Source of the DNA: Alphaproteobacteria bacterium
GTDB taxonomy: Bacteria; Pseudomonadota; Alphaproteobacteria; UBA7985; JAUIBT01
DNA length: 64,000 nt
NCBI GenBank assembly: GCA_030428565.1
Contig: JAUIDR010000010.1
Location: forward strand, 1 to 64,000
Direction of reading: 5' to 3'
The position numbers were made by a program, and so were the translations under genes. How positions within the stretch are numbered: the stretch's first letter is position 1; every line of letters starts with the position of its first letter. Positions 34,786 to 42,579 of this stretch are shown piece by piece. The notes beneath the pieces are model-generated. The model ran no database searches. It had not been told where the DNA came from and saw only the letters and a list, made by a program, of their open reading frames with translations.

Positions 34786-36392
34786 GCCTGCTTGACTTCC
34801 AAGGCCTTGAGGTCGCCATTCGCGGCCAGACCATCTTGCGGCCCCTAAACTTTCAAATCCAGCCCGGTGAGATCTACGGCCTGGTAGGCGAGTCCGGTTC
34901 CGGCAAATCCATGACCGCGCTCGCCGCCATGGGGCTTTTGCCCAACGGCAGCCAGACCCGCGGCAAAATTGAGCTAGAGGGGCAAGACCTGTTGGCTCTA
35001 CCCGAGCGCCGCATGCGCAACCTGCGCGGCAAAGCGCTGGGCATGATCTTTCAAGAACCGATGACCGCGCTCAATCCTGTGCAGCCCGTCGGCCAACAAG
35101 TGGCCGAGACTTTATTGGTACACGGGGTCTCATCCAAGCGTGAAGCTATGGATCGCGCGGGCGACCGCTTAGAGCGCGTTGGACTGGCGGGCGACAAGAC
35201 CGGTCTTGCGCGCTTTCCGCACGAACTATCGGGCGGCCAACGCCAGCGTGTCTGTATCGCTATGGCCATCGCGCTCAGGCCTAAGCTGCTGATCGCCGAC
35301 GAACCGACAACAGCCCTGGATGTTTCAACCCAGGCCCAAATCTTGGAGTTGCTCAAGGAGTTGGTTGAGGACGAGGGCATGGCGCTCATGCTCATTACCC
35401 ACGACTTGGCGGTCGTGGCCCAAATGGCGCAGCGCGTCGCGGTGATGAACCAGGGTGAAATCGTTGAACAAGGCCGTACCGAAGATGTCTTTTGTCAACA
35501 AAGCCACCCCTATACGCGCCGGCTTTTTGCCGCCTCGACCCACAAACCGGCCCGTGCGGCCAAGGTGGAAGAGCGGCCTGTCCTGGCGGTTGAAGGCCTG
35601 TCGCACGCCTACCCCAAAACGCGGCCGCATCCTTTCGCGCCGCGGCCCAGCTTTCAAGCGGTTGACGCGATCAGCTTCCAATTGCGGCAGGGCGAGAGCC
35701 TGGGATTGGTTGGTGAATCTGGCTGCGGGAAATCGACGCTCAGTCGTTTGATTTTGGGCCTAGAGCCCCGACAACAGGGCAATTTGAGCCTTGACGATCA
35801 AAGCCTAGCCCCCGGCGAAGCGCTCGGTCGTCGATTGCGGCGTTCGCTACAGGTCGTTTTCCAAGACCCCGCGGGCTCCTTCAACCCGCGCCACCGCGTC
35901 GAACGCATCGTAGCCGAGCCTTTTCACTTGCTAGATAAGAGGCCCAGCGATTGGCGAGCACGGGTCGAAAAAGCCCTGCTAGCGGTTGGCCTGTCCGCAG
36001 AGGACCGACACAAATTTCCGCACGAATTTTCTGGAGGGCAGCGCCAACGGATCGCCATTGCGCGCGCCTTGATCATTCGTCCTAAAATCATCGTGTTGGA
36101 CGAGGCAGTCTCGGCGCTTGATGTCTCGATACGCGCCACGATTTTGGATTTGCTCGCCGACTTGCAGCGCGAATACGGCCTAGCCTATCTGTTCATTTCC
36201 CACGATCTTAGCGTGGTAGAGGCGATCGCTGACCGGGTCATGGTGATGCGCGCGGGCCAGATTGTTGAGCACGGCCCGACGGCTGACGTCATGGGCAATC
36301 CTCAACATCCCTACACCCGCGCGCTTTTGGCCGCGGTGCCGCGCATCCCCGACCATCTACGCCCGCCAGCGCAAACTGAGCAGAGCAGCTAG
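34782..36392 (+). CDS. Fused peptide ABC transporter ATPase (DppD-DppF type)
   Basis: Two nucleotide-binding domains are joined in one 536-residue chain. The first has Walker A GESGSGKS at 36-43, signature LSGGQRQR and Walker B LLIADEPTTALD. The second begins near residue 265 with Walker A GESGCGKS, FSGGQRQR and VLDEAVSALD. Such fusions replace separate DppD and DppF proteins and power the same importer. A short DppD-type linker (SHPYTRRLFAA) separates the halves, and a similar one ends the second. The ATG overlaps the permease stop by four bases. Confidence 0.94.
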   Translation: MSLLDFQGLEVAIRGQTILRPLNFQIQPGEIYGLVGESGSGKSMTALAAMGLLPNGSQTRGKIELEGQDLLALPERRMRNLRGKALGMIFQEPMTALNPVQPVGQQVAETLLVHGVSSKREAMDRAGDRLERVGLAGDKTGLARFPHELSGGQRQRVCIAMAIALRPKLLIADEPTTALDVSTQAQILELLKELVEDEGMALMLITHDLAVVAQMAQRVAVMNQGEIVEQGRTEDVFCQQSHPYTRRLFAASTHKPARAAKVEERPVLAVEGLSHAYPKTRPHPFAPRPSFQAVDAISFQLRQGESLGLVGESGCGKSTLSRLILGLEPRQQGNLSLDDQSLAPGEALGRRLRRSLQVVFQDPAGSFNPRHRVERIVAEPFHLLDKRPSDWRARVEKALLAVGLSAEDRHKFPHEFSGGQRQRIAIARALIIRPKIIVLDEAVSALDVSIRATILDLLADLQREYGLAYLFISHDLSVVEAIADRVMVMRAGQIVEHGPTADVMGNPQHPYTRALLAAVPRIPDHLRPPAQTEQSS

Positions 36393-36412
36393 CGCTCGGC
36401 AAGGCCTTGGCC

Positions 36413-36829
36413 TCACCAGTGGCCGACGTTTTCCATGGATGCCCAAGGCTCTTGTTTTGGCAATGGCTCGCCCTTTTGCAGCAATTCGATTGACTGCTTG
36501 TCTGGGGTGCGCACAAAAGCCATACGGCCGTCGCGCGGCGGTCTGTTGATGACCACGCCGTTTGCTTGCAGGTGCGCACAAAGCGCGTAGATGTCGTCGA
36601 CCTCGTAGGCCAGGTGGCCGAAGTGACGCGCTTCACCCAACTCTTCGGGCTCGTAGTTGTAGGTCAGTTCAACCGCGGTCTCCTCGCCGCCCGGCGGTGC
36701 CACAAATACCAGCGTATAACCGTATTCAGGGCGGTCGTGGCGGCTGGTCTCGCGAAAGCCCAAAAGCTCAAAGAACTTGATGCTGGCTTCCAAATCGCTG
36801 ACGCGCAGCATGGTGTGCAGGTATTTCAT
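36413..36829 (-). CDS. gloA: Lactoylglutathione lyase-like VOC protein
   Basis: The 138-residue protein has the glyoxalase I fold in a single VOC repeat. It opens MKYLHTMLRVSDLEASIKFF and has LGFRETSRHD, VELTYNY and FGHLAYEVDDI, the segments carrying the metal ligands (His5, Glu, His, Glu). The enzyme would isomerise the glutathione-methylglyoxal hemithioacetal. The last 20 residues are a variable tail. It converges with the ABC transporter operon. Assignment to glyoxalase I rather than another VOC enzyme is likely but not certain. Confidence 0.83.
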   Translation of the reverse strand: MKYLHTMLRVSDLEASIKFFELLGFRETSRHDRPEYGYTLVFVAPPGGEETAVELTYNYEPEELGEARHFGHLAYEVDDIYALCAHLQANGVVINRPPRDGRMAFVRTPDKQSIELLQKGEPLPKQEPWASMENVGHW

Positions 36830-36979
36830 GAAACAACTCTTTGCAAATGGAAACAGCCATCAAGCTAGCCGATGCGCAAGGGCGCGAAAAGCTCGTTCCG
36901 GTCTTCAAGCTGCCACCATATGGAATGGCGGCCACCCGCCACCAGATGCAATCTCCGCCGCCCCTAGCTTCGCTCCATC

Positions 36980-37014
36980 AAAAAACCCCAGCAAGGTTGC
37001 GGCCTCGCTAGGGT
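36980..37014 (-). terminator. Intrinsic terminator of the biotin-carboxylase gene
   Basis: On the minus strand a 12-bp stem (37014-37003 with 36996-36985, two G-U pairs) and a 6-base loop are followed by five to six U residues at 36985-36980. It lies 27 bases past the stop of the biotin-carboxylase gene. Confidence 0.8.
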
Positions 37015-37041
37015 CTGCCTTGGGATCGCTTGACGCTGGGT

Positions 37042-38985
37042 CTAGCTGTCGGTTTCAAATTCGATAATGACCTGATCAACCTGCAAGCTATCGCCAACAC
37101 CCGCCTTGATCGCTGCCACGGTCGCCGACTTTTCTGCGCGCAGGATGTTTTCCATCTTCATGGCTTCCATACGGCACAACTCTTGACCAGCTTGCACCTC
37201 TTGGCCTTCCTTGACGGCCAGTGACACCAACAAGCCCGGCATGGGAGCCAGCAGCACTTTCGAGCTGTCCAGTCCAACTTTTTCAGGCATGTGCTCCCAA
37301 AGCTCGGCTTCGCGCGGATTGAGGACCACCAGGCTCATCACTTTGCCCGCATGGCTCAAAGTCCACGTCACACCGTCCTTCGCGATTTGGAAGGTCTTGG
37401 GCTGACCGTCTAAGGTCATGCGCAAGCGCATTTGACCCGGCCGCCAGTCAAAGCTGACCTCTCGCGTCGAGCGCATGATATCCAAGGTCTTGGCGCCTTC
37501 GCTGTCACATTGAACAGAAAACGCATAGGTCGTCTGGCCCTCAGCCGCGGCCCAAGCGCCTTCACCCAGTTGAGCCACCACAGCCAGCGCGGCCAAAAAG
37601 GCATCGGGCGTTTCAGGCACCAGATGATCGGTGTTAAAGCCGTCGGGGTATTCTTCAGCGATAAAGTTCGTTGAAAGATTGCCCTCGACAAAGCGCGGGT
37701 GCTGCATGATCTGGCTCAAAAACGCGCCGTTGTGATTGACGCCAGTGACCAAGTAGTCATCCAGCGCGCCAACCATAGCATCAATCGCCGCATTACGATC
37801 CGCGCCATAGGTCACAAGCTTGGCGATCATGGGATCGTAGTGCATGGAGACCTCATCGCCCTCGCGCACGCCGGAATCGACGCGAACCTGCTCGTTCTCT
37901 TCGGGCTCTTGATAGTCAGACAGCAGACCGATAGACGGCAAGAAGCCGCGCAGCGGGTCTTCGGCATACAGGCGACACTCCATGGCCCAGCCGTTTAGTT
38001 TTACCTGCTCTTGGCTCAGGCTGAGCTTTTCACCGGCTGCTACACGAATCATCTGCTCGACCAGATCCAGGCCCGTGATCTTTTCGGTAACGGGGTGCTC
38101 CACCTGCAAACGGGTGTTCATTTCCAGGAAATAGAAATTGCGGTCCTTATCGACGATGAACTCCACCGTACCCGCCGAACAATAATCGACAGCCTTTGCC
38201 AGAGCGACCGATTGCTCGCCCATCGCTTTGCGGGTGGTTTCATCCAAAAACGGGCTGGGCGCCTCTTCTACGACCTTTTGGTGACGGCGCTGGATCGAAC
38301 ATTCGCGCTCCCCCAGATAGAGACAGGTGCCGTGCTTATCGGCCAAGATTTGAATTTCGATGTGGCGCGGCTGCTCGATAAACTTCTCAATAAAGATACG
38401 GTCATCACCGAATGAGGAGCTGGCTTCGTTCTTGGCGCTTGAAAAGGCGTCGTGCACTTCCGCCGATGAATAAGCAACGCGCATGCCTTTGCCGCCGCCG
38501 CCCGCAGAGGCTTTGATCATCACAGGATAGCCGATCTCTTCTGAGATACGCACGGCGTGGTCGCCGTCGTCGATCAAGCCCATATAGCCAGGCACGGTTG
38601 AAACGCCCGCTTCAGCGGCCAGCTTCTTAGAGGTGATTTTGTCACCCATGGCCTCAATCGCGCCCTTAGGCGGGCCGATGAAAGCGATACCAGCATCGTC
38701 CAAGGCTTGCGCAAAGCTGGAGTTTTCTGACACAAAACCAAAACCGGGATGCACCGCCTGTGCGCCGGACTGCTTGCAGACTTCGATCAGTTTGTCGATT
38801 TTCAAGTAAGACTCGGAGGAAGCCGCGCCGCCGATCAGATAGGCTTCGTCGGCCATTTGTACGTGCTTGGAGCCCGCATCCGCACTGGAATAGACCGCAA
38901 CGCATTTAATCCCCATCGCTTGCGCGGTTTTGATGATACGGCAAGCAATCTCGCCCCGGTTTGCGATCAGAATTTTGTCAAACAT
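37042..38985 (-). CDS. pccA: Biotin-dependent acyl-CoA carboxylase alpha subunit (propionyl-CoA carboxylase type)
   Basis: This subunit joins biotin carboxylase and biotin carrier in one 647-residue chain; with a beta subunit it would carboxylate propionyl-CoA or a related acyl-CoA. The N-terminus MFDKILIANRGEIACRI, the ATP-grasp glycine loop KASAGGGGKGMRV and EMNTRLQVEHPVTE are biotin carboxylase landmarks. The carrier domain ends the protein with EAMKMEN, the biotinylated lysine being Lys610. The beta subunit is not within this window. 3-methylcrotonyl- or acetyl-CoA carboxylase alpha chains look alike. A terminator follows. Confidence 0.87.
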   Translation of the reverse strand: MFDKILIANRGEIACRIIKTAQAMGIKCVAVYSSADAGSKHVQMADEAYLIGGAASSESYLKIDKLIEVCKQSGAQAVHPGFGFVSENSSFAQALDDAGIAFIGPPKGAIEAMGDKITSKKLAAEAGVSTVPGYMGLIDDGDHAVRISEEIGYPVMIKASAGGGGKGMRVAYSSAEVHDAFSSAKNEASSSFGDDRIFIEKFIEQPRHIEIQILADKHGTCLYLGERECSIQRRHQKVVEEAPSPFLDETTRKAMGEQSVALAKAVDYCSAGTVEFIVDKDRNFYFLEMNTRLQVEHPVTEKITGLDLVEQMIRVAAGEKLSLSQEQVKLNGWAMECRLYAEDPLRGFLPSIGLLSDYQEPEENEQVRVDSGVREGDEVSMHYDPMIAKLVTYGADRNAAIDAMVGALDDYLVTGVNHNGAFLSQIMQHPRFVEGNLSTNFIAEEYPDGFNTDHLVPETPDAFLAALAVVAQLGEGAWAAAEGQTTYAFSVQCDSEGAKTLDIMRSTREVSFDWRPGQMRLRMTLDGQPKTFQIAKDGVTWTLSHAGKVMSLVVLNPREAELWEHMPEKVGLDSSKVLLAPMPGLLVSLAVKEGQEVQAGQELCRMEAMKMENILRAEKSATVAAIKAGVGDSLQVDQVIIEFETDS

Positions 38986-39050
38986 GTTTCACTCATTTAT
39001 ATGCAAGGTCAAAGCGGTGTGCAGCCGCGGTACGACAGCAGGTTTAGTTT

Positions 39051-39731
39051 ATGAGACTTTGGTCATACCTTAGTAGCCAGATTGATGACAACGCCTTTTC
39101 GACCTGGTGGGCCAGCATGTTTGGCACTAGTGAAAAAAACAAGATGGCGACTTTTACAATGGCGATCATCGCGTTGAGCGCCAAACTGGCCAAAGCCGAT
39201 GGACGGGTGACACGGGACGAGGTCGCAGCCTTCAAGCGCTTGTTTAATATCGAGCCCGAAGACGAAGCCAAAGTTGGCCGCCTTTTCAATTTGGCGCGCA
39301 CCGATACGGCGGGCTATGAGAGCTATGCAAAGCAGATTGGCCGCCAATTCGCACAAGAACCAGAGGTTCTGCGCGATATTTTAACGGGCCTGCTGGTCAT
39401 CGCACAGGCCGACGGGCAGATTGACCGCTCTGAACATGACTTCCTGGCGACCGTCGCAGACTCCTTTGGCATCTCTGATGCTGAGTTTCAAAGCCTCGCC
39501 TCCGCGCACGGCGACAGCCACTCCTTTGATCCCTATGCCGTGTTGGGCCTTGAGCCCTCGGCCTCCTCAAAAGAAATTCGCACCGCTTATATAGAGATGG
39601 TCAAACGCTACCATCCCGATGTCTGGGCCCGCGATTGCGGTATGGATCAAAATTGCCGCCAAATCGCAGAAGAGCGCAGCGCGCTCATCAACCAGGCTTA
39701 TGAGATGTTGAAGGCTACGCCCGCGCCCTGA
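39051..39731 (+). CDS. djlA: TerB-DnaJ fusion co-chaperone, DjlA-like
   Basis: The 226-residue protein has a TerB-like helical domain (residues ~30-150, with KADGRVTRDEVAAF and QADGQIDRSEHDFL) and a C-terminal J domain (157-226). The J domain carries YHPDVW with the essential HPD at 188-190. Proteins like this stimulate DnaK ATPase. E. coli DjlA has an N-terminal membrane segment; here I see none, so it may be soluble. It is divergent from pccA and lies just ahead of the RNase P RNA gene. Confidence 0.85.
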   Translation: MRLWSYLSSQIDDNAFSTWWASMFGTSEKNKMATFTMAIIALSAKLAKADGRVTRDEVAAFKRLFNIEPEDEAKVGRLFNLARTDTAGYESYAKQIGRQFAQEPEVLRDILTGLLVIAQADGQIDRSEHDFLATVADSFGISDAEFQSLASAHGDSHSFDPYAVLGLEPSASSKEIRTAYIEMVKRYHPDVWARDCGMDQNCRQIAEERSALINQAYEMLKATPAP

Positions 39732-39805
39732 CTCGATGCGGGGCGGTTGGCCGCTGGTGTCGGATTTGCCTGGACAGCGGCCGACGCAGCGCTTACCTGC
39801 AGTCT

Positions 39806-40224
<419 letters not shown>

Positions 40225-40331
40225 TCTTGCAATTTGCGATTCACCTAGAAGGCGAAATGACACACAAATTGCGACACCTTTAACGATAAGACTCTACCGT
40301 TTTTGGCCGTTTTTTCGAGTCGATCTCAAAG

Positions 40332-40340
40332 TTATCCACA
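40332..40340 (+). promoter_or_regulatory. DnaA-box-like sequence
   Basis: TTATCCACA matches the strict DnaA-box consensus TTATNCACA exactly. A second identical copy is 220 bases further on. The rest of the region is AT-rich. Binding by DnaA is not shown. Confidence 0.5.
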
Positions 40341-40551
40341 TATCCGTACAAGAATTGCACACATAAGCGCTCATACTTTGCCGCATAGCTGACACGCATG
40401 TGAAGCGGGGCAAGCAAGCCTTGATACAAACGTTACACAAGTCTTTCAACCCAAGGTAAGCGAACTAAGTTGGAACACTTTTTGCGGCACTTTTTTTTAC
40501 GATCCCGTGAGGCTTCTAGTGACCCTCGCTTTTTGCACATTTTTTGCAGAT

Positions 40552-40560
40552 TTATCCACA
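40552..40560 (+). promoter_or_regulatory. Second DnaA-box-like sequence
   Basis: TTATCCACA is present again, in the same direction as the copy at 40332. It is immediately followed by the hairpin at 40563-40582. The two copies lie upstream of the first dcw gene. Confidence 0.5.
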
Positions 40561-40562
40561 AG

Positions 40563-40582
40563 ACCCACTAGATGTAGTGGGT
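40563..40582. promoter_or_regulatory. Perfect 8-bp hairpin upstream of rsmH
   Basis: ACCCACTA at 40563-40570 pairs with TAGTGGGT at 40575-40582 around the tetraloop GATG. No T-run follows, so it is not a terminator; it is a possible operator or leader structure. It abuts the second DnaA-box-like sequence. Confidence 0.45.
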
Positions 40583-40785
40583 GCGAGCCTGAGAATCGGA
40601 ATGTTCTCCCCAGGGCTTGATGACATTTTTTTCTTCGTCGCTCGGCCAGAAAGAGCGATATCTAATTTCACCAGCCGGCGCTGAGGCGCAATCAAGGCAA
40701 GGCCCGCTCCTCATTGAGTGGCAATCCATTTCAAAGCTTTCGCGTTCGTCGCGATGGCATTTCGCATTTTTAGAGGTTCATTCTT

Positions 40786-40938
40786 GTGACCCAGGCTCGT
40801 TCCATTTCAGAGCAGCGCAGCGACGCCGCCCAGACCCAGGCGGTCTGGCAGTGGCGCCAAGCCTGCAACGAGCGGGCCGCAAACCACACCACAGGCACCC
40901 GCGCGACATCATGGCAGACTGAAGGGGAGCGCGCATGA
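40786..40938 (+). CDS. Possible 50-residue ORF translationally coupled to rsmH
   Basis: A GTG at 40786 opens a 50-codon frame whose TGA (40936-40938) overlaps the rsmH ATG at 40935 in ATGA form. GAGG lies about nine bases upstream of the GTG. The peptide (MTQARSISEQ at the start, ending WQTEGERA) is polar, with no family I recognise. It occupies the place of mraZ but shows no MraZ motif. It may be a small gene or chance. Confidence 0.3.
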   Translation: MTQARSISEQRSDAAQTQAVWQWRQACNERAANHTTGTRATSWQTEGERA

Positions 40939-41993
40939 TGGTCTCCGCCGCTTCCCACCAAACGGGTGCTAGCACTCCCTCACCCGCCACCAGCCAAGCG
41001 CCAAAGCACGCCAAGGGTTCGCATGAACCGGTCATGTTGAAAGAGGTCTTGGCGTGCTTGGCACCGCAAGATGGTGAGACTTATGTCGACTGCACTTTTG
41101 GCGCCGGCGGCTATAGCAAAGCCATCCTTGCCAGCGCCGATTGCCAGGTAATTGGCATTGACCAAGATCCCAACGCTATAGCCGCTGGAAAGACGCTGGC
41201 CCAGACGCCAGAATTTTCAGGGCTGCGCCTCGTTGAAGGTAATTTCAAAGACTTAGACACGCTGATTGCGCCACAGACCGTTGACGGTGTGGTGTTTGAT
41301 CTGGGCGTTTCATCTATGCAGCTTGACCAGGCTGAGCGCGGATTTTCGTTTCGCTTCGACGGCCCGCTGGACATGCGTATGAGCCAGTCCGGCCCCTCGG
41401 CTGCTGATCTGGTCAACACGGCCGAAGAAGAAGATTTAGCCAACATCATTTATCAATTTGGGGAAGAGCGTCGCTCGCGCGCGGTGGCCAGAGCCATCGT
41501 CGCCGCTAGAGCCAAAGCCCCCATTACCCGAACATCAGAGCTGGCAGATATTGTCCGTTCTGTTGTCCGCAGATCGCCGTCCGGGGGAATTGATCCCGCT
41601 ACACGGACATTTCAAGGTCTGCGTGTTTACCTCAACGCCGAACTTGGGGCGCTTGAAAGCGGATTACTCGCAGCAGAGCGTATTTTAAACCCGGGTGGGC
41701 GCCTGGTGGTCGTGAGCTTTCACTCTTTAGAAGACCGCCTTGTCAAAACCTTTTTAAAATCGAGGTCTGGACGTACTGGCTCCGGTCAGTCGCGTTATTT
41801 TCCAGATTCAAACCTTTCTGCTCAACGCCAGCCGACTTTCTCGGCACCGAGCGGGCGCTCTCTCAAGCCTCGGCCTGAGGAGGGAAATTTTAACCCTCGC
41901 GCCCGTTCAGCTCGCCTTCGGTTCGCTTTTCGAACCGAGGTGCCGGCGTGGGAGGATCAAGATGCGGGGCTGGCCCCAAGGCTTGATCGATGA
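40935..41993 (+). CDS. rsmH: 16S rRNA (cytosine-1402-N4)-methyltransferase
   Basis: RsmH (MraW) methylates N4 of C1402 in 16S rRNA, the first dcw gene here. The 352-residue protein starts its conserved core at HEPVMLKEVLACL (residue ~30). It has the SAM-binding DCTFGAGGYSKAIL, FDLGVSSMQLDQAERGFSF and the C-terminal VVVSFHSLEDRLVK. The first 28 residues are variable. The start is the first of two adjacent ATGs with GGGGAG upstream; the second at 40938 is equally possible. It is followed by a weak terminator-like hairpin. Confidence 0.95.
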   Translation: MMVSAASHQTGASTPSPATSQAPKHAKGSHEPVMLKEVLACLAPQDGETYVDCTFGAGGYSKAILASADCQVIGIDQDPNAIAAGKTLAQTPEFSGLRLVEGNFKDLDTLIAPQTVDGVVFDLGVSSMQLDQAERGFSFRFDGPLDMRMSQSGPSAADLVNTAEEEDLANIIYQFGEERRSRAVARAIVAARAKAPITRTSELADIVRSVVRRSPSGGIDPATRTFQGLRVYLNAELGALESGLLAAERILNPGGRLVVVSFHSLEDRLVKTFLKSRSGRTGSGQSRYFPDSNLSAQRQPTFSAPSGRSLKPRPEEGNFNPRARSARLRFAFRTEVPAWEDQDAGLAPRLDR

Positions 41994-42009
41994 AAGGGAT
42001 TATTTGAGC

Positions 42010-42027
42010 TGCCCTCTGGGCATTTTT
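42010..42027 (+). terminator. Short terminator-like hairpin between rsmH and ftsL
   Basis: TGCCC-TCT-GGGCA at 42010-42022 forms a 5-bp stem with a 3-base loop and is followed by five T residues. It is weak and may attenuate rather than stop transcription into ftsL. Confidence 0.4.
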
Positions 42028-42123
42028 ATCAGGAATACATATATACAACAGTAATTTAGAACGTTTTTTTCAAGCTTGGTCAGAACCAATTTCATCTGGC
42101 CACAACACGACACGATTTGAGCT

Positions 42124-42576
42124 ATGGTGCGTATTTCGATTCTCGTTTGGGTCGCCGTTTCGGTTGGCCTAACCGTTGGGCTATTTAAAATTAAGTACTC
42201 CGTTCAGCAAATTGGCGCAGACATCACGCAGGCCAATAGGCGTATCGCCCTGCTGCAAGAAGAGTACGAGGTGCTGGAAGCTGAATGGCAGCACCAGAAC
42301 CGTCCAGAGCGTCTGGAACGGCTCGCAAAGGCCTACCTCGATATCAAATCCGACCGCGGGACGCTGGTTACCAGCTTGCGCGGACTGCCTGAGCGTGCCC
42401 AAAACGCCGATATTGCCCCTGCAGCCCAAGCGCCGGGCTTCAATTCCGCGCCGCAAAAGCTCGTCGAACAATTTCAGGCGCGTGAACCCATGCTGTTGGA
42501 TGGCCTTGACGGCGGAGCCAACGCGCACGTGTCGGACGATCCGCTGTCCGACCTGATTTCCGGCTTGGAGGACTAA
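42124..42576 (+). CDS. ftsL: Cell division protein FtsL
   Basis: FtsL is a bitopic inner-membrane protein of the divisome core that binds FtsB and FtsQ. The 150-residue protein has one membrane segment (residues ~4-22, ISILVWVAVSVGLTVGLF), followed by a coiled coil (IGADITQANRRIALLQEEYEVLEAEW, split here in reading as residues ~30-57) and a polar tail. Sequence identity in this family is low; the call rests on topology and on its place between rsmH and ftsI. The C-terminal tail after residue 80 is unusually long. Confidence 0.88.
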   Translation: MVRISILVWVAVSVGLTVGLFKIKYSVQQIGADITQANRRIALLQEEYEVLEAEWQHQNRPERLERLAKAYLDIKSDRGTLVTSLRGLPERAQNADIAPAAQAPGFNSAPQKLVEQFQAREPMLLDGLDGGANAHVSDDPLSDLISGLED

Positions 42577-42579
42577 GGC

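Larger units (their letters stand above)
40225..40785. other. AT-rich intergenic region between rnpB and the dcw cluster
   Basis: These 560 bases hold no gene I can support, though a small frame begins at its right end. mraZ, usually first in the cluster, is not here. The region is richer in A and T than its neighbours, has several T runs, two exact DnaA-box sequences and a perfect 8-bp hairpin (listed separately). An 8-bp inverted repeat, GCAATTTG (40229-40236) with CAAATTGC (40265-40272), follows rnpB. The promoter of the dcw cluster probably lies here. Confidence 0.55.

Noticed and set aside
40332-40582. A chromosomal replication origin
   Set aside because: Only two DnaA-box matches were seen, with no array of boxes, no CtrA sites and no dnaA, hemE or parAB nearby; a regulatory role is more modest and likely.
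40617-40922. 101-codon frame that could be a broken mraZ
   Set aside because: No MraZ-like residue pattern is visible in this or the other frames of the region.
41994-42123. Separate small gene between rsmH and ftsL
   Set aside because: The spacer is AT-rich with no open frame having a ribosome site; it is better read as a leader with a small hairpin.
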